From Compostibacter hankyongensis (GTDB lineage: Bacteria > Bacteroidota > Bacteroidia > Chitinophagales > Chitinophagaceae), in the NCBI RefSeq assembly GCF_039541075.1, contig NZ_BAABFN010000007.1:124001-188000 (forward strand): a stretch of DNA of 64,000 bases, given 5' to 3'. The position numbers and the translations under genes are program-made. The notes beneath the pieces were generated by a model that was not told where the DNA came from, ran no database searches, and worked only from the letters and a program-made list of their open reading frames with translations. The first letter of the stretch is position 1; each line of letters begins with the position of its first letter. Below, piece by piece: positions 1 through 8,023 of the stretch.

Positions 1-55
1 AAGGGGGGCGTATATGCTGAAAAACTTGCATCGTCTTTATGGCTGTTTCAATCAT
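1..55 (-). CDS. possible N-terminus of a gene running off the window
   Basis: On the minus strand an ATG at 55-53 opens a frame that stays open to the window edge and reads MIETAIKTMQVFQHIRPP. It follows the stop of the large TPR gene by about 55 bases in the same direction, so it would be the next gene of that transcription unit. An A-rich stretch precedes the ATG, as is usual for this phylum. Eighteen codons are too few to recognise a family, and a start at the internal Met is equally possible. Weak call. Confidence 0.3.
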   Translation of the reverse strand, partial: MIETAIKTMQVFQHIRPP

Positions 56-110
56 GTTTTTTGCTTGCTTCGGTATGTTTTTTCCGGCTCCGTCCTGCGG
101 TGACCCCGGT

Positions 111-3100
111 TTATTTTGTGGAATCTTCCTTGATCCTCGACTGTGATTTTTCGAGGCTTTCCACCTCGCTCAGCTTTTCTTTTGCCTTGCTGACCAGGTC
201 GGGTATCTTGCTGTTGTCCACGATGCTCTGCAGGGTGGCCTTGGCATTGAAATAATCCTTTTCCCGGGTATAGATATCGCCCAGGAGGATGTATGCGCTG
301 GCTACCCAGTAGTCGTAGGACGGCGTATTCTTGATGACGTCGAAAGCGGCGGTCTCGGCCTGCTTCAGCTCCCGGTTTTTGAAATGACATTCGGCGATGT
401 AGTAGCGGGCCTGTGCGCCCAGCTCGGACTTGGTTTGCCGGGCCGTTTGTCCGAAGGCAACCAGGGCGCTGTCGCAGTTGTCCTGTGCCCGGTAGGCCTG
501 CCCCGCATAGAAATGGGCTACGATCTGATCGTCCGTGCTGATATTGGACAGCGCCAGCAGATCAGCGGCGCTGGTTTTTACCTGATCCCAGTTTTGCAGT
601 TCGTAGTTGGCGCGCAGCAGACCCCGCCGGGCTTCCAGCGCATTGTCGCGGGTGACGGCTATCTGTTTCAGCTGTCCGTAGTACTGCAGCGCTTTGCTGT
701 AATCCTTGTTTTCATAGAACTCGATCCTGCCGGCCTGGGCCACGGCGCGTTCGGTAAAGGGGGTATTGCCCTGCGACAGGATATATTCGTAAGCGTTAAG
801 CGCGTTGCTGTAGTCCTTTTGCATAAAAAGACATTCCGCCTTGTAGAAGTTGGCATTCAGGGTGAACTGTCCCTGCGGATAACGGCTGAGATAGTTGTTG
901 AAAGCGCTGAGGGCCCCGGAGTAATCGCCGTTTCCAAAGCGGGCTTCCGCGGCCGCGAAGGTAACCGAATCTGCTACGGAGCGGGTAATGGTTTTGCCCG
1001 TGGATTTCAGGAAGCTGAGGAAGGCGTCCGTATTGCCGTTGTTGACATACAGGGTGCGCAGGCTTTGCAGCGCTTCGTTGGATTCGGGGCTGTTGGGATA
1101 TTGCTGTACCACCTTTTTGTAATAGTCGGTTGCCTGGCCATTGTCGCCCATATTCAGATGGGCAAGCCCCAGCTTCAGGGTAGCCTTGGGTGCATTGGGA
1201 CTGTTGGGCTGCTGCTGTATCACCCGTTCCAGGTAGGGAACGGCTTCCCGGTATTTCTGTTCGGTGATGTACGTAGAGCCGATCTCGTAGTCGGCTTCGT
1301 TGTTGAAACCGGATTTCGGATATTGCTGCGCCAGCTGTTTCAGCAGGCTCACCTTCTCATCGTTTTTGCCGCTGGCGCCCAGGATCATGCTTTTCTGATA
1401 CAGTGCGTAGTCGGATCCGGATCCGCTGCTGAGGGCCTGGTTGTAGATATTCATGGCCTGGCCGTAGTTCCGGAGCATGTAATAGCAGTCGGCGGTACGC
1501 AGCTTGGCATCCTGCGCGATCTTTTCCCCGTTGGCGCCGAATACGATTTCTGCTGCTTTGAACTGATCCAGGGCGCCGTTATAATCGCCTTTTCTCATCA
1601 GGGCGTATCCGAGGTTATAATGCGCGGTTTGCTCGTTGGCTTCCCCGGAAGCGGCGGCAGCGCTGGAGCGGGCGAGGCTGAAATACTGGTTGAGATAAGC
1701 CGTTGCCTGATCAAACTGTCCTTTCCGCAGGCTGATCTCTCCTTTCCAGAAATAAGCCAGCTGTTGCAGCTGCGGGTCCATCGGGTTTTGCAGGGATATG
1801 TCCAGCAGCTTGCCGGCATCCTCCGTCTGGTTGTCATTGATCAGCTGCATGGCCCGTCCGTAGGCTACCTTCTGGTAGGCTTTCCGTACGTTTGGCGTTT
1901 TATTCGGTATCCCTTCCACGGCGGAGAGGGCGTTTTTATAATCGTTGGTATTCATGAACAGCTGGGCGAGGATCTCGCGGGTCTCCGGGATGTATTCGGA
2001 CTGGGGATATTGCTGCACAAAGCTTTTCAGCTCATTGAGGGCCACATCCTGGTATCCCAGCTCATAGGAAAGCTTGCCGTAGTTGAATCGGGATATCTCC
2101 TGTTGCTTGGCATTATAGCTGTTGCGCGCACAGATGGCAAAAGCGTTACGGGCGCTGCTTTTCTGTCCGGTCTTCAGGTAACAGTCGCCCAGCAGGTACA
2201 TGGAGTTCTGCCCGAGGGAATCGGCAGAGCTGCTCAGCTGCTTGAATCCGCTGATCGCCTTGTCGAGCTCGTTGGTCTGGTAATAGCAGTAGGCCAGCTC
2301 ATATACATCTTCCTTATGCAGCTCGTCGGTGTTTTCCTCGTATTCTTCAAGATAAGGCAGGGCTTTTACATAATCCTTTTTTTCAAAATAGGTCTGGCCG
2401 ATCAGGTGCTTGAGGGGAGCGTTATAATAGAGATTCCCTTTCTGCGCGTAGGGCAGGGCATAGTCCAGCAGTTGATCCAGCTTGTTCTGGTAGTAATAGA
2501 TCTCGGCGATATAATAAGGAACGATAATGTCATATTTTTTTTCCTTCACCACACGCTGAAAGCTGGTCAGCGCCGCATTATATTGCTTGTTGTAATAGGC
2601 GATGAATCCGTAATAGTAGTTGGAGGGGATGTAATATTTGTTATGAATGTCCTTTATGGAGGCAAAGAGCGGCTGGGCCTTTGCAAAGTCCTTTACATTG
2701 AAATAACAGTAGCCCAGCTCGAACTTGGCGTCGGTGATCTCCTGGTTGGACAGGTTGTCGATCCCGGCTTTTTCATAGTAGGGGATGGCTTCACGGACCT
2801 TGTTCTGGTGAAAATAATAACGGGCCAGCTGGAAGCTGGCCATTTGCTGGCGGGCGTGGTTATTGGTTTTTTCAATAAATGTTTTGGTGAGCGATTCGCC
2901 GTCGGGCTGGCCGAGCTGAAGAGCACAGATCACGTAGTAGTAGCGGGCGTCCTGCCAGGTCAGCTCACGGTTGGTTTTCTGGAAATAATCCACATCGTCC
3001 AGCGTTTTGCGGAACAGCTGCTGGGCCACGGCATACTTGCCGAGCTGGAAGTATTCCTGTGCTTCCCTGAACAACGCGTCCGGCTGGTCATGGATGGCGG

Positions 3101-3224
3101 TTTGCTGGGCCGCGGCAGTTTGGGCGAGACCCAGACAGGCCACCGCCAGCAGCAGACGGCAGCGGCGGAGGTTACAAAAAAAGCGGTGATGCGAAAAGAA
3201 TATAAGAAGCCTGTCTGACTGCAT
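111..3224 (-). CDS. large secreted tetratricopeptide-repeat protein
   Basis: 1037-residue protein with an N-terminal signal peptide (basic start, hydrophobic stretch LLLAVACLGLAQ, cleavage near TAAAQ) followed by TPR-like helical repeats along almost the whole length. Typical repeat signatures recur: paired Tyr/Ala positions, YYxxxxY and A-x-x-Y-P-x-S, for example QQYPNSPESNEAL and KYPKSGFNNEADYE. It should be periplasmic or attached to the outer membrane and act as a protein-interaction scaffold. Similar large TPR proteins are common in Bacteroidota, but their exact roles are mostly unknown. No enzymatic domain is visible. A TATCTTTG element lies about 125 bases upstream. The opposite strand is open over almost the same span, which reflects codon bias and not a second gene. 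Confidence 0.9.
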   Translation of the reverse strand: MQSDRLLIFFSHHRFFCNLRRCRLLLAVACLGLAQTAAAQQTAIHDQPDALFREAQEYFQLGKYAVAQQLFRKTLDDVDYFQKTNRELTWQDARYYYVICALQLGQPDGESLTKTFIEKTNNHARQQMASFQLARYYFHQNKVREAIPYYEKAGIDNLSNQEITDAKFELGYCYFNVKDFAKAQPLFASIKDIHNKYYIPSNYYYGFIAYYNKQYNAALTSFQRVVKEKKYDIIVPYYIAEIYYYQNKLDQLLDYALPYAQKGNLYYNAPLKHLIGQTYFEKKDYVKALPYLEEYEENTDELHKEDVYELAYCYYQTNELDKAISGFKQLSSSADSLGQNSMYLLGDCYLKTGQKSSARNAFAICARNSYNAKQQEISRFNYGKLSYELGYQDVALNELKSFVQQYPQSEYIPETREILAQLFMNTNDYKNALSAVEGIPNKTPNVRKAYQKVAYGRAMQLINDNQTEDAGKLLDISLQNPMDPQLQQLAYFWKGEISLRKGQFDQATAYLNQYFSLARSSAAAASGEANEQTAHYNLGYALMRKGDYNGALDQFKAAEIVFGANGEKIAQDAKLRTADCYYMLRNYGQAMNIYNQALSSGSGSDYALYQKSMILGASGKNDEKVSLLKQLAQQYPKSGFNNEADYEIGSTYITEQKYREAVPYLERVIQQQPNSPNAPKATLKLGLAHLNMGDNGQATDYYKKVVQQYPNSPESNEALQSLRTLYVNNGNTDAFLSFLKSTGKTITRSVADSVTFAAAEARFGNGDYSGALSAFNNYLSRYPQGQFTLNANFYKAECLFMQKDYSNALNAYEYILSQGNTPFTERAVAQAGRIEFYENKDYSKALQYYGQLKQIAVTRDNALEARRGLLRANYELQNWDQVKTSAADLLALSNISTDDQIVAHFYAGQAYRAQDNCDSALVAFGQTARQTKSELGAQARYYIAECHFKNRELKQAETAAFDVIKNTPSYDYWVASAYILLGDIYTREKDYFNAKATLQSIVDNSKIPDLVSKAKEKLSEVESLEKSQSRIKEDSTK

Positions 3225-3349
3225 GTTATAGTAATTAATCCGGTTTATCCCCGACTGTAACGTATGAATAAGCTGTTTTATTTTTAGCCTTCCCGCCCTC
3301 CGGCAAATGTCATGCCGCTTTGGGCTTCAGGTGGGAACCGGCATGCGGA

Positions 3350-3357
3350 CAAAGATA
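3350..3357 (-). promoter_or_regulatory. -7 element for the TPR gene
   Basis: TATCTTTG on the minus strand matches the Bacteroidota TAnnTTTG element. No good TTTG is seen 19-21 nt upstream. The start site would lie near 3343, inside an inverted repeat (CATGCCG at 3311-3317 and CGGCATG at 3339-3345). Confidence 0.45.
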
Positions 3358-3465
3358 AAAGATTCCTGCTATTGTCACAGGGAGGGGAAAAGTTTGTGGA
3401 TAATTCCCGGCGGAGATCTGGGGGGATTTACTATTTTCGATTTTTGAAACCACTTTGAAAAGGTC

Positions 3466-3489
3466 CCGATGCATCTTCGGTGTCATCTG
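3466..3489 (+). repeat. 24-bp element shared with the fucosidase leader
   Basis: This 24-bp stretch begins CCGATGC and contains CTTCGGTGTC. It recurs at 55721-55744 with three transitions. Both copies lie upstream of a gene whose start is preceded by the same A/T-rich leader. CCGA and TCGG could pair as a small hairpin with a 7-nt loop. Confidence 0.6.
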
Positions 3490-3515
3490 TCCGCCGTAAA
3501 GCTATAGCAGGCGGG

Positions 3516-3552
3516 TCCGACCATTAAAAACAAAAATATTAACAGATGAAAC
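3516..3552 (+). promoter_or_regulatory. recurrent A/T-rich leader before doxX-like gene
   Basis: The leader starts TCCGACCATTAAAAA and ends AAATATTAACAGATGAAAC, the ATG being the start at 3546. Nearly the same sequence precedes the starts at 39084 and 55771. It lacks a purine-rich Shine-Dalgarno, which is normal for Bacteroidota, where A/T-rich leaders assist initiation. Confidence 0.55.
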
Positions 3553-3947
3553 TGCTTTCTACCAAGGTCAATACCGGGATGGTGCACTTTAGCCTGTTGC
3601 TGCTCCGCGTGGGGCTGGGCCTGATGATGATGGTGCATGGCTGGCAGAAGCTGCAGCGTTTTTCCGAGATGGCGGCGCAGTTTGCCGATCCCCTGCATGT
3701 CGGCACCCGCGGTTCGCTGGTGCTGGTGCTGTTTTCCGAGCTGGGCTGCGCTTTCCTGGTCATGCTGGGGCTCCTTACCCGTTTTGCGGCCCTGGTACTG
3801 CTGATCCAGCTGTGCATTGTGGTGCTGATCATCCATCGCGGGGATTTTGGTCACCAGGAGCTGGGCCTGCATTTCCTGCTGGGGTACCTGGTGATATTGC
3901 TTTGCGGACCGGGCCGTATTTCGGTAGACCGGCTGATCGCCCGGTAA
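3546..3947 (+). CDS. DoxX family membrane protein
   Basis: 133-residue protein with four hydrophobic segments and the DoxX-type opening LLLLRVGLGLMMMVHGWQKL. The pattern G-x-x-M-x-x-H-G-x-x-K and the later FSELGCAFLVMLGLLTR are typical of DoxX/YphA-like inner-membrane proteins. Some relatives act as quinone-linked oxidoreductase subunits or in thiosulfate/sulfite metabolism, but for most members the role is not established. The start is set by the leader ending AACAG-ATG. It ends 20 bases before the thioesterase gene on the same strand, so the two are probably co-transcribed. Confidence 0.85.
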   Translation: MKLLSTKVNTGMVHFSLLLLRVGLGLMMMVHGWQKLQRFSEMAAQFADPLHVGTRGSLVLVLFSELGCAFLVMLGLLTRFAALVLLIQLCIVVLIIHRGDFGHQELGLHFLLGYLVILLCGPGRISVDRLIAR

Positions 3948-3967
3948 GGGATTTTTAACTGCAACAG

Positions 3968-4381
3968 ATGTATACTGCCGTTACGCAGGTGCGCGTTCGC
4001 TACGGCGAAACGGACCAGATGGGTTTTTTATATTACGGGGCTTATGCCCTTTATTACGAGACGGGCCGGGCCGAGGCCATCCGGGCCTTAGGCTTCTCCT
4101 ATCGCCAGCTGGAAGAGCAGGGGGTGATCATGCCGGTAGTGGAGTTGCAGAGCCGTTACCTGCGTCCGGCATTGTACGACGACCTGGTGACTGTAAAGAC
4201 GACGCTGCGGGAAATGCCTTCCGGCAGCAAGATACGTTTTCATTCCGAGCTGTATAACGAGGCCGGGGCGCTGCTCAATGCGGGCGTTACCACCCTGGTG
4301 TTCCTGGATGCCTCCAGCCGCCGGAAAGTAGCCGTACCGGCGATATTGCTGGAGAAGCTGGCCCCCTATTTTGCTTCCTGA
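3968..4381 (+). CDS. acyl-CoA thioesterase, YbgC/FadM hotdog family
   Basis: 137-residue hotdog-fold protein. The N-terminus has the family signature VRYGETDQMGFLYYGAYALYYE, with the catalytic Asp in ETDQMG as in YbgC/4-hydroxybenzoyl-CoA thioesterases. It should hydrolyse acyl-CoA or acyl-ACP thioesters in the cytoplasm; the acyl preference cannot be read from sequence. Length is normal for the family. It lies 20 bases after the DoxX gene and its 3' end overlaps the 3' end of the convergent DUF4419 gene by 16 bases. Confidence 0.88.
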   Translation: MYTAVTQVRVRYGETDQMGFLYYGAYALYYETGRAEAIRALGFSYRQLEEQGVIMPVVELQSRYLRPALYDDLVTVKTTLREMPSGSKIRFHSELYNEAGALLNAGVTTLVFLDASSRRKVAVPAILLEKLAPYFAS

Positions 4382-5826
4382 GTCCTGCCGGCATGTTCCG
4401 TCTTGGCGGGAGGCGTCCGGGCTTTTGGAGGACGAACCTTGTCGTTGATCGATAGCAGGGTATTGGGGAACATATCCACGATTCTTCGTATTTCCGTCTC
4501 CGTTATTTTGCCGTGCAGCTGCAGCTTCCCGATCTTTATCTTCCCCATTTCATCCGGTATCCGGATGCTGTCGATAAAGGATATCTCCAGCTGCGGGATT
4601 TCCTTCAGCGCCAGCAAAGGCGGAGGCACCTCCTTTACCCGGATCTGTATACGGCCCCAGTGGCCGGGATGGCCCAGTTTTCCCTTTAGCGCCAGGGCGG
4701 AGGTATCTTTTACCCGTACCATCCAGCCTATCTGCGGCCGCAGCGCCAGCGTCCGGTTGTTCTGCCGCAGCCCCACGAAGCCGGCCCACAGCTCCAGCGG
4801 CGTTTCGGTGATGCGGCTGTTATCCGAATGCAGATATCTGAGGTCTACCTTGGCGATCTCATTGGGAAGCTGGTTGCTGCTGCCGATCTCCTTCAGGTTC
4901 ATTCTTTTCCCGTTTTTGTCATACGGAAAAAACCGGACGATCCACCCGTCGATCACCTTCGGATTGCCATATTGCTCTTTAGTATGGTATTTAAACATAT
5001 CCCTCCAGAAAGCGGTGTCGATATGACCGCCGGAGGCATTGACAAACTCCTTCAGCACCGGGTCCAGCCCGTCGACCCACCAGCCCAGCCGGTATTTCCG
5101 GAGCTGCCGGGTCTTTTCCCGCACCCGCTGCCAGTCTGCAGGGCTGCCTTCGAGGGTGATCCCGGGAATGCCGCAGCTGATCACAATAACCACGAAATCG
5201 AAGTAAGGCTGCATGCTTTCCATGGCGGTGATCTGTGCGGCCACCCTGTCGGTAACCGTGGTAGTGGAAAAGTCCGGAATGAGGGTTTTCAGGAGGCCGG
5301 GATCGGTATTTTCGGCGATCTGGCCGGTAAGGGCGTTCAGCACCTCCTCCCAGGGACCGTCCGGATCGTCCAGCGAGATCCGGTTGTCCTGAACGATCAG
5401 CGTTTGCTTTCCGTTGAAGTGCACCAGCTGGTCCCGGAGGGCTTCGGCGTTATTGATCACATGCAGGGCAAACCCCTGTGCGATCAGCAGCCAGATCATA
5501 TCCGGCGACAGCACAAAGGGGCGGTGATCCGCATAGGCCTGGTACATCCCGTTGAAAAAGGGATGATAGCCGAAGGTCACCATACTGTCCGGTATCCGGC
5601 TGCAGGCGATGATCCGGAAGGGAAGCTGAAGGTGGTGCTCCGCTATCTCTTCCGGGGTCAGTCCCACATCCCTTTGGATGAGGTCTTTCAGGATATCGGG
5701 ATAGGCGGCCACCGGCAGGCGATGATCCGGTCTTTCCAGGTCTTCGATGGTAAAGGTGCGTTGGGCTTGTGCGTGGAGGAAAGGAACTGCCAGCAGGAGC
5801 AGGAATGTGGGTAGACGCAGATGCAT
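4366..5826 (-). CDS. secreted DUF4419 domain protein
   Basis: 486-residue protein with a clear signal peptide (MHLRLPTFLLLLAVPFLHAQAQ, cleavage near AQAQ). The segment with HRPFVLSPDMIWLLIAQGFALHV, the VHFNGKQTL region and the later YRLGWWVDGLDPVLKEFV and GGHIDTAFWRDMFKYH match my memory of DUF4419, a family of unknown function found in fungi and bacteria. The C-terminal third looks like a separate repeat-type region (LQLHGKITETEIRRIVDMFP). Export suggests a periplasmic or cell-surface location. It converges on the thioesterase gene with a short tail overlap. No function is assigned. Confidence 0.75.
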   Translation of the reverse strand: MHLRLPTFLLLLAVPFLHAQAQRTFTIEDLERPDHRLPVAAYPDILKDLIQRDVGLTPEEIAEHHLQLPFRIIACSRIPDSMVTFGYHPFFNGMYQAYADHRPFVLSPDMIWLLIAQGFALHVINNAEALRDQLVHFNGKQTLIVQDNRISLDDPDGPWEEVLNALTGQIAENTDPGLLKTLIPDFSTTTVTDRVAAQITAMESMQPYFDFVVIVISCGIPGITLEGSPADWQRVREKTRQLRKYRLGWWVDGLDPVLKEFVNASGGHIDTAFWRDMFKYHTKEQYGNPKVIDGWIVRFFPYDKNGKRMNLKEIGSSNQLPNEIAKVDLRYLHSDNSRITETPLELWAGFVGLRQNNRTLALRPQIGWMVRVKDTSALALKGKLGHPGHWGRIQIRVKEVPPPLLALKEIPQLEISFIDSIRIPDEMGKIKIGKLQLHGKITETEIRRIVDMFPNTLLSINDKVRPPKARTPPAKTEHAGRTQEAK

Positions 5827-5933
5827 AGGAGGAGGAATAGTGTTCTACTAATATAAGGTTTTTTTAAAAAAAAGGAGCATTCCTGGGAGCCGTAGTCTGC
5901 AGGGAGTGAGCATCATGATCTCATGAAATTCCC

Positions 5934-5952
5934 TTAACTTTGGTAAAGTTAA
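5934..5952 (+). promoter_or_regulatory. promoter and operator palindrome of the toxin-antitoxin cassette
   Basis: TTAACTTT and AAAGTTAA form perfect 8-bp arms around a GGT spacer. The left arm contains the TAnnTTTG element (TAACTTTG, 5935-5942). A repressor bound here would cover the polymerase site, the usual arrangement for antitoxin or toxin-antitoxin autoregulation. The antitoxin ATG is at 5963. Confidence 0.6.
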
Positions 5953-5962
5953 ATTTACGGCC

Positions 5963-6166
5963 ATGGAGATTGAAAGGACAAAAAAAGAAGTGATCATCCG
6001 GCTTCCTTCAACGGTAGATACAGAAGACCTGCAGGCTTTTCTGGATTATGCCCGGTATAAAGAGTTGACATCTTCTTTCAAAGCCAGTCAGGAGGAAGCG
6101 GATAAGCTTGCCGGCCAGATCAATAAGGAATGGTGGACAAAGCACCGGAAACGGTTTGTTCCGTGA
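5963..6166 (+). CDS. small antitoxin-like protein
   Basis: 67-residue protein beginning MEIERTKKEVIIRLPSTVD, with a short beta-type N-terminus, a helical middle (TEDLQAFLDYARYKEL) and a basic, Trp-containing tail (NKEWWTKHRKRFVP). This is the usual layout of small Bacteroidota antitoxins paired with PIN toxins: an N-terminal DNA-binding or dimerising part and a C-terminal toxin-binding helix. Its stop TGA overlaps the likely GTG start of the PIN gene (GTGA, 6163-6166), which implies translational coupling. The antitoxin role rests on size, context and the operator palindrome, not on a recognised fold. Confidence 0.65.
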   Translation: MEIERTKKEVIIRLPSTVDTEDLQAFLDYARYKELTSSFKASQEEADKLAGQINKEWWTKHRKRFVP

Positions 6167-6612
6167 GGATCATTGTAGACACCAATATTGTTTTCAGTGC
6201 TATTCTGAATACCACGGGTCGAATTGGCAAGGTTCTCATAGGTTCAGGTACCCATTTCCAGTTTTATACCTGTGATTTTCTGCGAATTGAATTGCAAAAA
6301 CATCGAGGAAAGCTGTTAAAAATAACAAAGCTGACCGAAGGGAAACTGCATGAGTTAGAGTTGCTTATTACCAGTAATATAAAATTTATCAATGAAAGCC
6401 TTATCGCTGAAAAACAATGGTTATCAGCAAATATACTGCTGAAGGATATAGATCCTAATGACACTCCATTTGTGGCTTTGGCGAAAGAATTGGATGCAAA
6501 ACTCTGGACTGGTGACATGCAATTGTATCACGGATTAAAGGAAAAAAGATTTAAGGCAGTGATTACTACGGCTGAACTTTCCTTTATACTGGATGAACTG
6601 GAACGGAAATAG
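6163..6612 (+). CDS. PIN-domain ribonuclease toxin
   Basis: 149-residue PIN-fold protein if started at GTG 6163, giving MRIIVDTNIVFSAIL; an in-frame ATG at 6130 would add 11 residues inside the antitoxin gene and is less likely. First acidic residue is in VDTNI, and the distal cluster is DIDPNDTPFVALA followed by LWTGD. These match the Mg-binding acidic residues of PIN RNases (the PIN-family toxin group of TA systems). It should cleave RNA when not bound by the upstream antitoxin. The pair is visibly more AT-rich than the flanking genes, suggesting acquisition by transfer. Confidence 0.82.
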   Translation: MRIIVDTNIVFSAILNTTGRIGKVLIGSGTHFQFYTCDFLRIELQKHRGKLLKITKLTEGKLHELELLITSNIKFINESLIAEKQWLSANILLKDIDPNDTPFVALAKELDAKLWTGDMQLYHGLKEKRFKAVITTAELSFILDELERK

Positions 6613-6658
6613 GAATATTCTTCAGATTTTAGTACCGATCCCTTTCTGACAAATGGCG

Positions 6659-6666
6659 TAGGTTTG
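6659..6666 (+). promoter_or_regulatory. -7 element for cinA
   Basis: TAGGTTTG fits the Bacteroidota -7 consensus and lies 10 bases before the cinA GTG start. No matching TTTG is seen 19-21 nt upstream. It would let cinA be transcribed independently of the toxin cassette, with a very short leader. Confidence 0.4.
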
Positions 6667-6676
6667 TCCCAAAAAA

Positions 6677-7951
6677 GTGGAGAAAACAGAGGCTACCATC
6701 ATTACGATCGGGGATGAGTTGCTGATCGGACAAACCATCGACACCAATTCGGCCTGGATGGCTACCCGCCTGAACGAGGCCGGCATCTGGCTGCGGCGGC
6801 GGGTGGCGGTCGGCGACAGCCGGGAGGACATCCTGCAGGCGCTACGCGAAGAAAGCGCCAAGGTGCCGCTGATCCTCATCACCGGCGGGCTGGGCCCGAC
6901 GGCAGACGATATTACCAAGGACGTATTGTGTGAATATTTTGATACCCGGCTGGTATGGAATGAAGCGGCCCTGCAGCGGGTAACACAGCTGCTGCAGCGG
7001 AGAGGACTTCCCATGCTGGAACGCAACCGGCAGCAGGCCCTGCTGCCGGAGGCCTGTACCCCTGTACCCAATGAAAGGGGATCGGCGCCCGGCATGTGGT
7101 TCGAGAAGGACGGCGTGGTGTACGTCTCCATGCCCGGCGTGCCGTATGAGATGCAGGGGATGATGGAAGCTACCGTGCTGCCCCGTCTGCATACCCGCTT
7201 TCATACCCCGGCTATTCTGCACCGTACCCTGCTGACCTCCGGCATGGGGGAATCCTTTGTCGCGGAGCGGCTGGCAGATTTTGAAAAGGGACTTTTTGCC
7301 ATACCTCCGCCCGTCAGCATTAAGCTGGCTTACCTGCCGGATTTTGCCCTGCTAAAGCTGCGCCTGACCGCCATCGGTCCTGTCCCTGCAGATACAGAAG
7401 CCGTGCTGGAGCGGCAATTCGGTCAGCTGCAGGCCTTGCTGCCGGATATTACCGTGGCCACCGCTGATATCACCCTTGAAGCCCTGCTGGGGCAGCTGCT
7501 GCTCCGGAACGGGCGCACGCTGGGGACGGCGGAAAGCTGCACGGGAGGCTATATTGCCCATCGTATTACTTCGGTGCCCGGCAGCTCGGCGTATTTTAAG
7601 GGCAGCGTGGTGAGCTATGTCAATGCCGTAAAGCAGGAAGTGCTGAAGGTGGGAGCGGATACCCTGCAGCAGCACGGCGCCGTCAGCGAAGCCGTGGTGC
7701 GGGAAATGGTGACGGGCGCCCTGGCGCTTTTGCATACAGACTATGCGATAGCCGTCTCCGGTATCTTAGGTCCGGGAGGCGGCACTCCCGAAAAACCCGT
7801 GGGCACGGTATGGGTGGCGGCAGGTAGCCGCGACCGCACGCTCGCCAAAAGCTATCATCTGCGGCACGACCGGCAGCGCAATACCGCGATGGCGGCGTCC
7901 TATGCCATGAACCTGCTGCGGACGCTCCTCGAAACGGGGGAGGCCCTTTAG
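6677..7951 (+). CDS. cinA: CinA family protein, NMN deamidase / MoCF-like
   Basis: 424-residue two-domain CinA. The N-terminal molybdopterin-binding-like domain (about 1-170) opens TIITIGDELLIGQTIDTNSAW and holds ITGGLGPTADDITKD and AQMPGVPYEM-type segments (here VSMPGVPYEMQGMM). The C-terminal CinA domain (about 265-420) carries AESCTGGYIAHRIT, with the catalytic Ser of nicotinamide-mononucleotide amidohydrolases, and VSGILGPGGGTPEKPVGTVW. It recycles NMN to nicotinate mononucleotide; the N-terminal domain has ADP-ribose pyrophosphatase activity in studied homologues. The start is GTG at 6677; no ATG fits the family N-terminus. Confidence 0.95.
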   Translation: MEKTEATIITIGDELLIGQTIDTNSAWMATRLNEAGIWLRRRVAVGDSREDILQALREESAKVPLILITGGLGPTADDITKDVLCEYFDTRLVWNEAALQRVTQLLQRRGLPMLERNRQQALLPEACTPVPNERGSAPGMWFEKDGVVYVSMPGVPYEMQGMMEATVLPRLHTRFHTPAILHRTLLTSGMGESFVAERLADFEKGLFAIPPPVSIKLAYLPDFALLKLRLTAIGPVPADTEAVLERQFGQLQALLPDITVATADITLEALLGQLLLRNGRTLGTAESCTGGYIAHRITSVPGSSAYFKGSVVSYVNAVKQEVLKVGADTLQQHGAVSEAVVREMVTGALALLHTDYAIAVSGILGPGGGTPEKPVGTVWVAAGSRDRTLAKSYHLRHDRQRNTAMAASYAMNLLRTLLETGEAL

Positions 7952-7954
7952 CAC

Positions 7955-7985
7955 TTTGCCGCCTGCTGCCGTTTACTTACTTTTG
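7955..7985 (+). promoter_or_regulatory. promoter of the E2/crotonase operon
   Basis: TTTG (7955-7958), a 19-nt spacer and TACTTTTG (7978-7985) match the Bacteroidota sigma-A consensus fully. The E2 start codon follows at 8024, leaving a leader of about 30 nt. Confidence 0.8.
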
Positions 7986-8023
7986 TAGTTAAACCTTAAG
8001 CAGCAAAACTTAACCGTGAACTT

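Noticed and set aside
384..3218. Very long open frame on the plus strand opposite the TPR gene
   Set aside because: It is a mirror of the coding frame caused by codon bias. It has no recognisable domains and low-complexity Gly/Val/Leu composition. Similar antisense frames lie opposite 22315-23799, 29898-31712 and 37668-38963.
6130..6162. ATG 6130 as the start of the PIN toxin
   Set aside because: It would add 11 residues before the conserved MRIIVDTN start and lies inside the antitoxin gene; GTG 6163 overlaps the antitoxin stop as expected for coupling.
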